Assembly (NCBI GenBank): GCA_001045525.1
Contig: LDWW01000015.1
Span: 1-64,000 of the forward strand
Length of the DNA: 64,000 bases
Direction of reading: 5' to 3'
DNA from: Chitinispirillum alkaliphilum
Lineage (GTDB): Bacteria; Fibrobacterota; Chitinivibrionia; Chitinivibrionales; Chitinispirillaceae
The translations under genes and the position numbers were made by a program. Of this stretch, positions 29,119-37,959 are shown in pieces (positions within the stretch are counted from its first letter, which is position 1; each line of letters begins with the position of its first letter). Below the pieces are notes generated by a model. The model saw nothing but the letters and a program-made list of their open reading frames with translations. It did no database searches and had not been told where the DNA came from.

Positions 29119-29644
29119 GAGAAAAAGGAACATAAAGTGCGATTCCGGAAATGCAATTTCCATAGAGGATGCATTGTCGATAATGGTGGTGATATTTGTC
29201 TTGTTTTTCCTTTTCATCGTGCCCCTTGTGAATATTGACAGGGCCAAACTTGAAGAGGCTCAGCTGGATGAGTACTGGGAAAAACTGACATCGTGGATAG
29301 AAACTGAAGAGCATCACTCTGCTGAATCAGCCCCTTACAAACAGGCATTTGGCCTTTACGGTCAGAAGGTGATTGTAACGGAAATTGACGGCGCGAGGTA
29401 TATAAAGGCCCTCTCCCCGGATGGGGATCTGACAGTTATAAATCACACCGGACAAAAATATATCTCTTTTATTGTCAGGGAACATAGTTCTGTTGTGACC
29501 TACAGGTATGGCAATATCCACTGGAGTACATCGGAACAGGAATGGTTTACCCTTAACAACCGCATAGATTATGGCAGTGAAGAATTTACAACTGCTATGC
29601 AGGAAGAGTTCAGGTTATGGACCAAAGCAAACAGAGGATTCTGA
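29111..29644 (+). CDS. One-TM ExbD/TolR/MotB-like partner protein
   Basis: 177 residues from ATG 29111, which overlaps the previous stop by 8 bp. A basic N-terminus (RRKRNIK) is followed by IEDALSIMVVIFVLFFLFIV, one TM with Glu19-Asp20 at its cytosolic edge. ExbD, TolR and MotB each have one N-terminal TM with a functional aspartate in about this place. The ~130-residue periplasmic part is not obviously an ExbD or OmpA-like fold. Role inferred mainly from position directly after the channel-type gene. An upstream in-frame TTG at 29075 is less likely. The next gene overlaps its end by 28 bp. Confidence 0.6.
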   Translation: MSRRKRNIKCDSGNAISIEDALSIMVVIFVLFFLFIVPLVNIDRAKLEEAQLDEYWEKLTSWIETEEHHSAESAPYKQAFGLYGQKVIVTEIDGARYIKALSPDGDLTVINHTGQKYISFIVREHSSVVTYRYGNIHWSTSEQEWFTLNNRIDYGSEEFTTAMQEEFRLWTKANRGF

Positions 29645-32160
29645 GCCTCAGTCATAAACCGAAATTTCTTATATGGAAAATTGTATTCCCCTGGTTTTGT
29701 ATAATATTGCTGACGGTTACTGCTGAGGGAGCGGACAACCGGGGACCACTTACCCATATGGGTATAAAAAAATTGAATGTGGAACCACTCGCATCACAGT
29801 TCGCCGAGCGATTGGCCGCACAGGGCAAACCCCTCTTTTATATCAGGAACATAAATCAGGGTGTGTCTCAGGGTGACATTATTCGCTTCAGGGACAAAGC
29901 CGTTTTAATCGACGGTGATGTATGGCAAACGATGCGCAGCATGGGTATTCTCAGGCATCTCAGTGATATTCCTTTACTGACTTTAAATGCCAGAGCCAGA
30001 AGTAATGTCTGGGATTCACGTTCAAAGCAGGTCTCCAATCCCGGGGAAATTAAAGGGTATACACTGGGGCGGGAACTGCTGAAAATATTTGAAGACTATT
30101 TCGGGAGCACCCCTTCGGGGACGGAGCTGGTAATTCGGTTTAGTGGTGCAAATATGACAATGGTAGCTCCGAGGCAATTGATGAATGAGCTGAATTTCAC
30201 CAACGTGGCTCCGATTAGAGGCGCAGCTGGTGCCCCTGCATTTATCACAACCCAACCACCGGAAAGAATCTTTGCCGGAGAGCCTTTTGAGTGGAGAGTT
30301 TGGGCAATAGATCCTGTTGAACCGGCTTCAAACATAAACTATACTACTGCTTCACAGTTGCCAGCCGGACTTCACTGGAACTCTTCCCGACACACGATTT
30401 CAGGTGTTCCGGATGAAACCGGAGCGTTTCCCTTAACTGTGTTGGCAAGAAATACCCGCGGACAATCAGTTGCACTGAATTGCACTTTGGTTATAGTAGA
30501 AAATACTCCTCCCCACATATATGTCAACACAGAAGAGCCTGCGGTATCTGGAAGCACATGGCACAACACTCCCTTTGTTACCGATTCAGAGCACTTGCTT
30601 AATGAAATAGAGGTAAGGCTCTTTGAACAACCCCAGGGAATGGTAATCAGCCAGGAAACAAAAGAGATCATTTGGGATGTTCCGGAAAGCTTCGTGGATA
30701 CTACTATAAGTTTTTATCTCGCAGCAAGAGATCCCCTGGGGGCGACATCCAGAGAAAAGGTATATCTCGATGTGATTTCTTATGAAGTGGCAGATGCAAA
30801 GGTTACTATTGATTTGAGATTGCCACTTGACACCCTGATTCAGGGCCATTTATACAGATGGCCGGAAAGCATCCTTTCAGTAACAGAATGGAACAGACGT
30901 GAAGTAAAATTGGTTGATGTGCAGGGGGATGACACTACCCGGTTCCATACAGGTGATATTCAGGATGAGGGTCTTTTAATGATTAGGCCTATGAGTCATG
31001 GGTCTCATACTCTGAATTTTACATTTGCACTCGATACCATTTTGATTCACGTTCAAAAGAATTGTGAGGTGATTCCAAATCGCCCGCCGGTATTTAAGAG
31101 CCGGCTTACAGCAGGCACATATAAAAAAAATCAGCATGCGGTATATACACCAGTTGTTTTCGACAAGGATGGGGATGCCCTGGTGTTGAGTGTTACAGAC
31201 ACAAGTGGAAACAGATGGCCGCTTGAAACTGGTGAATTCAGGCTACCCACAGATCAGTCCGGAGTCCATGCGTTTCTTCTGACTGCACAGGATCCTTTCG
31301 GTAACAAAGCCCGTCAGCATATCAGCTATTATGTAGAACCCGATCGTAAACATTATAGAAAGTGGTACATTCAGCAGCTTTACAGAAGTAGTTTGGACGT
31401 GGGTTACCAGTCTGGAGGGTTTCGAATAGGGCTGTATTCTACAGATATTTTCAAAACACTCACCACAGGTTTTCTGGGGATAAATACCTATGAAACTCCG
31501 TTGATTTATATTGGAGCCAATCCAATGGGTGAGAGGCAGGCAGCACTGAATAATTATCTTTTTCTTGACTGTGGGATAAGTTTTCGTATGTATAACGAAA
31601 AACTCTTCGGTGGTGGAATCATGGGGCGCATACAGGCAAATTATCGAAAAGATGGAACTTCACCCTGGCGTTTTATGGGAAAATTCAATACACGAATCAA
31701 GCAGAGTATATTTGTCACTGATACTTCCGGTCTGCACGACAAGTTAAAAGGGTATGTCGAGGACTGGCCAAATTTCTCAGAAAATGAAATTTATGAGTAT
31801 ATCGAGAAACTCGCCAGCATGTTCAATGCTTACGGACAACCTGACAATTTCGGATTGTATCTCTCCTTACAGACGCTTTACCATTTACCCTACGGATTCT
31901 GGGCCGGACCTTCAGTGTGGATCAGGGATGATATTAAACAGCCCGAGATAACAAAAGAAACTGATTTTCCCTATAATAACAGTGGCGCGGACTGGGGGAA
32001 TTTTCTGGTTCAGTATACTGGTTTCTGCATTCTGCATGAGCTGGACTACCGAAGAATCAACCTCTCCCAGCAATTGCATTTGGGATGGCGGGGTGATAGC
32101 CCCACTCCTGAATTGAAGTGGAATGCAACTTTTAGATTCTTAAACCGTAATTATTACTGA
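29617..32160 (+). CDS. Large envelope protein: Ig/cadherin-like periplasmic domains plus C-terminal beta-barrel
   Basis: 847 residues. A signal/TM segment lies at about 17-40. Residues about 45-195 form an unrecognised domain. Residues about 205-300 are a putative Ig / dystroglycan-cadherin-like domain (ITTQPPERIFAGEPFEWRV, then LPAGLHWNSSRHTISGVPDE, the classic form of that fold), followed by two or three further related repeats; the one near 490-580 includes FDKDGDALVLSV. From about residue 590 the chain turns to aromatic alternating strands (SLDVGYQSGGFRIGLYSTD onwards) and ends FRFLNRNYY, an outer-membrane barrel-like C-terminus. It would span periplasm and outer membrane. Last gene of the overlapping cluster. 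Confidence 0.65.
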   Translation: MDQSKQRILSLSHKPKFLIWKIVFPWFCIILLTVTAEGADNRGPLTHMGIKKLNVEPLASQFAERLAAQGKPLFYIRNINQGVSQGDIIRFRDKAVLIDGDVWQTMRSMGILRHLSDIPLLTLNARARSNVWDSRSKQVSNPGEIKGYTLGRELLKIFEDYFGSTPSGTELVIRFSGANMTMVAPRQLMNELNFTNVAPIRGAAGAPAFITTQPPERIFAGEPFEWRVWAIDPVEPASNINYTTASQLPAGLHWNSSRHTISGVPDETGAFPLTVLARNTRGQSVALNCTLVIVENTPPHIYVNTEEPAVSGSTWHNTPFVTDSEHLLNEIEVRLFEQPQGMVISQETKEIIWDVPESFVDTTISFYLAARDPLGATSREKVYLDVISYEVADAKVTIDLRLPLDTLIQGHLYRWPESILSVTEWNRREVKLVDVQGDDTTRFHTGDIQDEGLLMIRPMSHGSHTLNFTFALDTILIHVQKNCEVIPNRPPVFKSRLTAGTYKKNQHAVYTPVVFDKDGDALVLSVTDTSGNRWPLETGEFRLPTDQSGVHAFLLTAQDPFGNKARQHISYYVEPDRKHYRKWYIQQLYRSSLDVGYQSGGFRIGLYSTDIFKTLTTGFLGINTYETPLIYIGANPMGERQAALNNYLFLDCGISFRMYNEKLFGGGIMGRIQANYRKDGTSPWRFMGKFNTRIKQSIFVTDTSGLHDKLKGYVEDWPNFSENEIYEYIEKLASMFNAYGQPDNFGLYLSLQTLYHLPYGFWAGPSVWIRDDIKQPEITKETDFPYNNSGADWGNFLVQYTGFCILHELDYRRINLSQQLHLGWRGDSPTPELKWNATFRFLNRNYY

Positions 32161-32300
32161 GTCCGCTTGGCAATGATCAACGGAAGTTTCACTGCGGAAA
32201 AAGTCATGTAAACCCCGGATTGTCTTCTGCTTGCCACTTTATCAGAAATTATATAATTTATAAGCTTACTATCGTTAATTTAAAACAGGAGAAATATTTT

Positions 32301-32585
32301 ATGGCTTCAAAGGTTGAGGACCTTACCATTAACTATGAGGAAGATGGTGTACTTGTAGTTAAAGTTCTGGATAAAGCGATTTTGTCAAAGGGATCATGGG
32401 CGACAGTTATGTTCAGGTATCAGCAGTGGGAAAAAGCTAAAAATGACTACGGGCCCGATCGTTATTCTATAAGAAGATACCGAAAGATAAATGATGAATA
32501 TCGTCAGCAGAGCAAGTTCAATATCTCAAGCAAAGATCAGGCTGTTAAGCTTATCGAAACACTTCAGAAATGGGTACAGGAATAA
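32301..32585 (+). CDS. Small conserved-looking basic protein, function unknown
   Basis: 94 residues. I start at ATG 32301, 10 bp after ACAGGAG; an upstream in-frame reading to 32220 has no ribosome site. Two halves are visible: a beta-rich N-terminus (INYEEDGVLVVKVLDKAI) and KGSWATVMFRYQQW, then a basic Arg/Tyr-rich part and a C-terminal helix (AVKLIETLQKWVQE). The pattern faintly resembles the PC4/Sub1 single-strand-binding fold, but this is weak. It sits 140 bp after the envelope cluster, with its stop one base from the stop of the convergent gene. Confidence 0.6.
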   Translation: MASKVEDLTINYEEDGVLVVKVLDKAILSKGSWATVMFRYQQWEKAKNDYGPDRYSIRRYRKINDEYRQQSKFNISSKDQAVKLIETLQKWVQE

Positions 32586-32586
32586 A

Positions 32587-33657
32587 TTAGGTTGTAAAGT
32601 ATAAGGATCTGATCCCAAACAGTCTTTCAATCTCTTTTGCTTCATCACGGGTATAGCAAAAACAGATCAGTTTATTGAGGGGGATGCCTCTGAGTGAAAA
32701 ATCCCCCCTGCACCTATATTCTTGTTCAATCTGCCAGTTTCCTTTGGTACCTCTTGACTGATATCTCCACAACTCCTCTTTTCCACCAGGCTTTATGGCC
32801 GAATCAAAATAGGTTACTGGTATAACACCTGAATGGTAAGCTGTTGTTTTCTCTACGCCTATGCCGTATGGTTCAAAAGACATTTGTCTGTACCGCTTGC
32901 GCCATTTCATCAAAGCTGTAAACTTTTGCGGTGGTGAGGACGTGAAACACACACATCTGCTAAGAGAAGGCATATGACGAGCGGAAGAAATAATTGTGCG
33001 GCATTTTAAAATGTTTATAAGGGTGTGAAATGCACTTCTTGGATATTCCCTGGATGAGATGATGTCACGGTAGTAGTCAAGCAGTCGTTCTGTTGGCCAT
33101 GCAGTATCAGAAGTTCGCGTCCAGTGATAAAGGTAACGCTCTTCAATGTCAGACCAGGGTTTTGTTGTAAATGTATATCGGGGATGACTGTTTGGCGCTG
33201 ATACATAAGGTGTACTGAATCTGGTATCAATTTTTTGGGATGGCAAGGTTTTCAAAATAGAATCGAAATTACCCTTGGGGCGAATACAAATGGGAAGTAT
33301 AAGATCAGCGTTCTCTATCACCGCTTTATCCCTTATACTCATTTCTAATCGATGGCTGCGGTTTTGGGGAATCTTACATAATTCCGTCTGCTCTTCTAAA
33401 TCAAATTGCTCAAACAGACTGTCTGCCGCGGCTGTGGAGTGGGTATTTTCCGCAACTACAACTTTCATCTTCATCCCCCTGTCTCTGCCCATTGTGGTTA
33501 GAATATTCCAGGAATGCATTCCGGTTGAAGTCAATAATCCGAAATTGTTACATTTTAAGAAATCCAAAGCATTTTCAGCGGCTTTAACCCAGCTTTCAGT
33601 TCCGGAAAAATGGACATGTTGCCGCGAAAACAAGCAGGCAGCAAATTTTCCTGCCAT
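32587..33657 (-). CDS. SLOG-like Rossmann domain fused to an AbiGi/DUF2971-like (ART-fold-like) domain
   Basis: 356 residues; two parts judged by pattern. Residues about 1-165 resemble a SLOG (DprA/LOG-related) nucleotide-sensing Rossmann fold: GLLTSTGMHSWNILTT, MKVVVAENTHS and RDKAVIENADLILPICIRP. Residues about 170-356 resemble the DUF2971/AbiGi-type group related to ADP-ribosyltransferase toxins: YLYHWTR, CVCFTSSPPQKF, YGIGVEKTTAYHSGVIPV and WQIEQEYRCRGDFSL, the last like the conserved W..E.E.R segment. SLOG domains fused to toxin-like effectors occur in anti-phage and stress systems. It is alone, with no visible antitoxin. Function is a proposal only. Confidence 0.5.
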   Translation of the reverse strand: MAGKFAACLFSRQHVHFSGTESWVKAAENALDFLKCNNFGLLTSTGMHSWNILTTMGRDRGMKMKVVVAENTHSTAAADSLFEQFDLEEQTELCKIPQNRSHRLEMSIRDKAVIENADLILPICIRPKGNFDSILKTLPSQKIDTRFSTPYVSAPNSHPRYTFTTKPWSDIEERYLYHWTRTSDTAWPTERLLDYYRDIISSREYPRSAFHTLINILKCRTIISSARHMPSLSRCVCFTSSPPQKFTALMKWRKRYRQMSFEPYGIGVEKTTAYHSGVIPVTYFDSAIKPGGKEELWRYQSRGTKGNWQIEQEYRCRGDFSLRGIPLNKLICFCYTRDEAKEIERLFGIRSLYFTT

Positions 33658-33801
33658 GACCGGTACCCTTTTGATGAATGTTTGAGGAATTGTGTCATTC
33701 GGGAGAGTTGCAGATTATTGTATTATGTAATATAAAGTGTGAAGAAACTGCCGGACAATTTTTTTTCAATCATTACTATACTGGAACGTATTTTGTATGT
33801 T

Positions 33802-34881
33802 ATGAAACCTGCAAAAAAGAAAAAATTGCTTCTGTTGGGTATTGCTCTGAGTGCTGTGGTGGTATTTCAGTTAATCCAATTCACTGCCCCGACCAAAACT
33901 GAATATGGAATAATGAAACCTCTGGGTAGTATGGAGGAATTGAGATCGGTATCTGAAACTTCAGGCGACAGGCTCCTTGTGATCTATTTCTATGCTGACT
34001 GGTGTGGCCCCTGCAGAGCACTGTCACCCGTTTTGGAAGATGTTGCGGTAAAGATGAAAAGCAGTGCTGATTTTTTTAAAGTTAATGTGGACAAGAGCGC
34101 TGAAATCGCACACCACTATAATGTACGGGGTATTCCTTACGTTATAATGAAATCTAACCAGAATGTGGTTCATACAATAGAAGGTAAGCAGAGAGAAAGT
34201 CTCTATTTAGATGCTATTGAGAAGTTTGCATCAGGGCAGAACAGTTCTGACCCCGATGGTGAAATTATTAATGGAATCAGATATATATCTATAGAAAATT
34301 ACAGTGAACCTTTAAGGCTGAATGTCTATAGAGGGGAAACTGTGGTTCTCTCCTTTGGAGAAAAACAAAGTGTCAGATCTGTATCGGCGCCTCTTCTGGG
34401 GGTTGATAGTAAGGCTGATATGGGTGAAGTGATGTCTTTGTCATTCACAGCCAGGGAAACCGGTGTCATTCCTGTAGAAATCAGGGAGCGGGCAGGGGAG
34501 GAGGGTGAAAAAGTAATTCCACTGACTGTTTTGGTCTCTCCTTTCAGACCATCGGTTAATGCGTTCAAAAATGTAACTCCTGCGGAATCCCGGATGCTCA
34601 TAGATGAATCTGAGGATGTCATCATTCTGGATATAAGAACCGTTCAGGAATTTCGCTCAGGGCATCTCAAAAATTCGACCCATATACCCTTGAATGAGTT
34701 GCAAAACCGCATCGATGAGATTCAACAGTACAAAGATCAAAAAATACTTGTTTACTGCAGATCCGGTAACCGAAGTATTGCCGGTTCTCAGATCCTTCTG
34801 AGCAATGGTTTCAATCAAATTTATCACCTTAGTACCGGAATAAATGGTTGGATCCGTGATGGATTTGAAATTGGAAGATAG
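33802..34881 (+). CDS. Exported thioredoxin-rhodanese fusion protein
   Basis: 359 residues from ATG 33802, giving a classic KKKK plus hydrophobic signal anchor (KKKKLLLLGIALSAVVVFQL); a GTG at 33739 would add 21 residues ahead of it. Residues about 45-150 are a thioredoxin domain with FYADWCGPCRAL and the cis-proline segment GIPYVIM. Residues about 165-255 are an unassigned beta-rich linker domain. The last ~105 residues are a rhodanese domain with DIRTVQEFRSGHL and the active-site loop YCRSGNRSIA. It is probably periplasmic or membrane-tethered, acting in disulfide or sulfane-sulfur handling. No dsbD-like gene is adjacent. Confidence 0.85.
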   Translation: MKPAKKKKLLLLGIALSAVVVFQLIQFTAPTKTEYGIMKPLGSMEELRSVSETSGDRLLVIYFYADWCGPCRALSPVLEDVAVKMKSSADFFKVNVDKSAEIAHHYNVRGIPYVIMKSNQNVVHTIEGKQRESLYLDAIEKFASGQNSSDPDGEIINGIRYISIENYSEPLRLNVYRGETVVLSFGEKQSVRSVSAPLLGVDSKADMGEVMSLSFTARETGVIPVEIRERAGEEGEKVIPLTVLVSPFRPSVNAFKNVTPAESRMLIDESEDVIILDIRTVQEFRSGHLKNSTHIPLNELQNRIDEIQQYKDQKILVYCRSGNRSIAGSQILLSNGFNQIYHLSTGINGWIRDGFEIGR

Positions 34882-35198
34882 AAATATCCTCTAAACCACA
34901 CCTGCTTCTGCTAAGATTGGCAGTTCCTTCCTGTTTTTTTCTCATGCCCCCTTTCTTTGAGTCGTTGTAACGGCTTGATTTGTAAAAGGTTATAAAACCG
35001 TTGAGGAGGGTCCGTTTAATTTTTTGTTTAAGCAAAAAAAACATGCTTTCTCTGTAGATTTTTCTTATACTTTATAGTAAGATAGATCTGATTGAAAGCT
35101 CTGTCGTTAAAAACCAGTGACCTTAAGTTAAGTAATAGTCTCATTCCCTATCTCTTCGCTATGTAAATGCGTGAGTGTAGTAAGTGGAGGTTGCAGCA
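34882..35198. other. Non-coding gap before the PilZ gene
   Basis: No gene seen. The stretch contains scattered AT-rich, promoter-like tracts (for example around 35057-35080), presumably for the PilZ gene, but no convincing -35/-10 pair and no clear terminator for the upstream gene. Confidence 0.4.
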
Positions 35199-35483
35199 GT
35201 GTATAAAACTTCAGAAAAAAGAAAACACGTCAGAAAGCCATGTAATGGTAAAATGTACATTACCAGATTGTCCCAGACTGGTGGTGGCGAAGAGATTCCT
35301 CTTTACCTGCGTGAAATCAGCCAAGGTGGTATGTCTGGTACCTGCTTCAGAAATGACCTGGATGAGAGGGGTGAGGTGTTTTTGGTCAAACATAACGGGA
35401 CTGGTATAAGGCAGGCAAAACTGGTTTGGTCATATAAAAGTATAGAATCTGTTTATATGCTCGGTTTCAGTTTTCAGAATTGA
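35199..35483 (+). CDS. PilZ-domain protein (c-di-GMP receptor family)
   Basis: 94 residues, a stand-alone PilZ domain. The first c-di-GMP motif RxxxR lies in KRKHVRK near the N-terminus, and the second, normally [DN]xSxxG, reads EISQGGMSG (Glu in place of Asp/Asn). I start at GTG 35199, 8 bp after GGAGG; GTG 35184 is also in frame but lies upstream of that ribosome site. Single PilZ domains act as small adaptors for motility, polysaccharide or envelope machines. Which one is not shown by context: its neighbour is a convergent metal pump. Confidence 0.8.
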   Translation: MYKTSEKRKHVRKPCNGKMYITRLSQTGGGEEIPLYLREISQGGMSGTCFRNDLDERGEVFLVKHNGTGIRQAKLVWSYKSIESVYMLGFSFQN

Positions 35484-35501
35484 TGAGCAATGTAGTTTGG
35501 T

Positions 35502-37673
35502 TCAAACTGCCGTTTTTTCTAAGGATTTTAATCGTGCTGCGGGTTGAACGTGCTGTATCTCTTTTACAGATCGCTGTTTCAGCGCTCTGCCAGAGTTTAT
35601 TATTGCCGCGATTGCCATTCCTACATCTGCAAATATTGCCTCCCAAATAGAGGCAAGCCCCAAGGCTCCGAACGAAACAAATACTATTTTCACTCCCAGG
35701 GCAAGAAAAATATTCTGCCAAACAATTTTATTGGTTGTCCTGGCGATTTTTATAGCCTCAGCGACTTTTACCGGAGAATCACCGTTTATAACAACATCTG
35801 CAGTTTCAATTGCGGCATCTGAGCCAAGAGTACCCATAGCGATTCCAACATCGGCCCTGGCCAAAACCGGGGCATCATTTATTCCATCCCCTACGAAAGC
35901 GATACTGCCGTCATGGCTGGTCCTGAGGATTTCTTCAAGGCAGGTAACCTTATCTTCAGGTAAAAGAGAGGCTCTGAAGTTATCAATGCCCAAAACCGAA
36001 GCGGTTTCGGACGCCGGTTCGTAATGATCACCCGTGAGCATCCAAATCTGGCGAACTCCCGCTTTACGTAGCTTTTGAATTGCGGTTATGGACTCCTCTT
36101 TTAACTCATCTCCAACAACAAGATATCCGGCAAGGGTGTCGTTGATAGCTATGTGAAGTGATGATCTTTGTTTATCCTCCACATTGATCCCGTTTTGTTC
36201 CATAAGCTTACCGTTACCGACAAGCACTCTTTTGGTTTTATAATTTGCCTCTATCCCTTTACCCGGAATTTCCTTGTGGTAACTTATTAAGGATGGGTCT
36301 ATGCTGATGTTATACTCATTCAACTCTTCTTTAATTGAACAGGCTATGGGGTGATTTGAATGAAATTCTGCAGCACCGGCAAACTCAAGAATCTCTCTTT
36401 GGGTGTAATCACTTTGTGAAATGATCCTGTGTACAGTGAAAACTCCTTTGGTAAGGGTTCCGGTTTTATCGAAAACCACGGTTTTTACACCTGATAACCT
36501 TTCGAGAAAATGTGCGCCTTTTATGAGAATGCCTCTTCGTGATGCACCTCCAATACCCCCGAAAAAACCCAGGGGGATACTTATTACAAGTGCACAGGGA
36601 CACGATATCACAAGAAGAACCAGTGCCCGGTATATCCAGGTGGAAAAATCCTGACCAGGATAGATAAGCGGTGGAAGTAATCCTATAAGTGCTGCTGCAC
36701 TTACAACTATAGGGGTGTAAATACGTGCAACGCGACTTATAAATTTTTCCGTTTTAGCTTTTCGCGATGATGCACTTTCAACCTGTTCAAGGAGTTTGAC
36801 AATGGTAGAGCTTGAGAAAGGGCGTGTAACTTCGGCCCTGATGAGACTGCTGAGGTTGACCTCTCCTGCTAAAATCGTGTCTCCCGGAGAAGCTCTTCGG
36901 GGAGTCGGCTCACCGGTAAGGGCTGAGGTGTCAATTCTGGATGAACCGCTCTGGACAAGGCAGTCAAGAGGGACTTTCTCTCCCGGTCTTATAACTATGC
37001 TCTCGCCTACGCTTGCCTCCTCGGGTGAGAGATCAACCTGCTTGTCATCTCTGATTACATGTGCCAAATTAGGGCGCACTGCAAGCAATGACCGTATCGA
37101 ATTCCGTGACCGGTGAACTGCAAGATTCTGGAAAAACTCTCCGATCTTGTAAAAAATCATCACCCCTACAGCCTCAGACAGGGCCTTGATTCCAATTGCT
37201 CCAAAGGTTGCAATTGTCATAAGCACATTTTCATCAAAAAATACGCCTCTCCGTATGGTCCTTGCCGCTCCTCTGATCACGTTCCAGCCAGCAAGAAGAT
37301 AGGAGCTTAGGGCCAGTGCATACAGGTAGAAAGTGCCATAGTCATTTTCGCCCAGAACTGAATTCATAGTAAGGAGAACTATAAATAAAATGGAGGAAAT
37401 CGCAATTATAAGGACATTTCTCTTAACCTGGAATCCGGACTTCTCCGGTGGGACCTGTTGAGTTGAACTATTCAGCGGGATAAGTTCAACTCCGGGCTCA
37501 ATTTTTTGAACTTCTTTTCTTATCAGTTCTGGGTTGTCGGTTTCTACTGTAAGGGTTAGTGAGGCAAAATTAAGGTCTGCATATTCAAATCCCCTGACAC
37601 TCTTTAGATGTTTCTCTATGCCCAGGGCACAATCTGCACAGTTAAGATTGTTTACATGAAAGCGTGTGATCAT
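35502..37673 (-). CDS. P1B-type Zn2+/Cd2+/Pb2+ efflux ATPase
   Basis: 723 residues. An N-terminal heavy-metal-associated domain has NLNCADC (CxxC). The P-type core follows: a TGEPTPR actuator motif, the metal-binding TM with SCPCALVIS, the phosphorylation site DKTGTLT, an HP segment (NHPIACS) and GDGINDAPVLA. The C-terminal TMs contain KIVFVSFGALGL and ADVGM, the Lys and Asp that mark the Zn/Cd/Pb class (ZntA/CadA) rather than the copper class. It would export toxic divalent metals from the cytosol. No ArsR/MerR regulator is adjacent. Confidence 0.92.
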   Translation of the reverse strand: MITRFHVNNLNCADCALGIEKHLKSVRGFEYADLNFASLTLTVETDNPELIRKEVQKIEPGVELIPLNSSTQQVPPEKSGFQVKRNVLIIAISSILFIVLLTMNSVLGENDYGTFYLYALALSSYLLAGWNVIRGAARTIRRGVFFDENVLMTIATFGAIGIKALSEAVGVMIFYKIGEFFQNLAVHRSRNSIRSLLAVRPNLAHVIRDDKQVDLSPEEASVGESIVIRPGEKVPLDCLVQSGSSRIDTSALTGEPTPRRASPGDTILAGEVNLSSLIRAEVTRPFSSSTIVKLLEQVESASSRKAKTEKFISRVARIYTPIVVSAAALIGLLPPLIYPGQDFSTWIYRALVLLVISCPCALVISIPLGFFGGIGGASRRGILIKGAHFLERLSGVKTVVFDKTGTLTKGVFTVHRIISQSDYTQREILEFAGAAEFHSNHPIACSIKEELNEYNISIDPSLISYHKEIPGKGIEANYKTKRVLVGNGKLMEQNGINVEDKQRSSLHIAINDTLAGYLVVGDELKEESITAIQKLRKAGVRQIWMLTGDHYEPASETASVLGIDNFRASLLPEDKVTCLEEILRTSHDGSIAFVGDGINDAPVLARADVGIAMGTLGSDAAIETADVVINGDSPVKVAEAIKIARTTNKIVWQNIFLALGVKIVFVSFGALGLASIWEAIFADVGMAIAAIINSGRALKQRSVKEIQHVQPAARLKSLEKTAV

Positions 37674-37959
37674 TGAACGGTAGTTCCTCTTTGTAAGAAG
37701 AAAGTAAAAGAAAAAAAGGATGAAGGCTGTTTTAAACGTAAAAACAGTTGCAGAAAACTGATAGTCCCGACTGTGTCACCCAATAAACTCTACCTGTGAA
37801 TTTTATGAAGTTATACGATTGCACGACTGTGTTTATTTTAACCTTAAAACATCAGAGCGTAAGATTGTATTGCCAGTTATGTGCATTATATGAAAGACAA
37901 TAATTTATTTTGTTAACAGGTCGCTAAGTCTGTCCAAAATTGGCTCAAGGTGAAAATCA

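Noticed and set aside
32587-33657. Part of a multi-gene defence island
   Set aside because: Neighbours are a small unknown gene and a thioredoxin-rhodanese protein; no restriction, Cas or toxin-antitoxin genes adjoin it.
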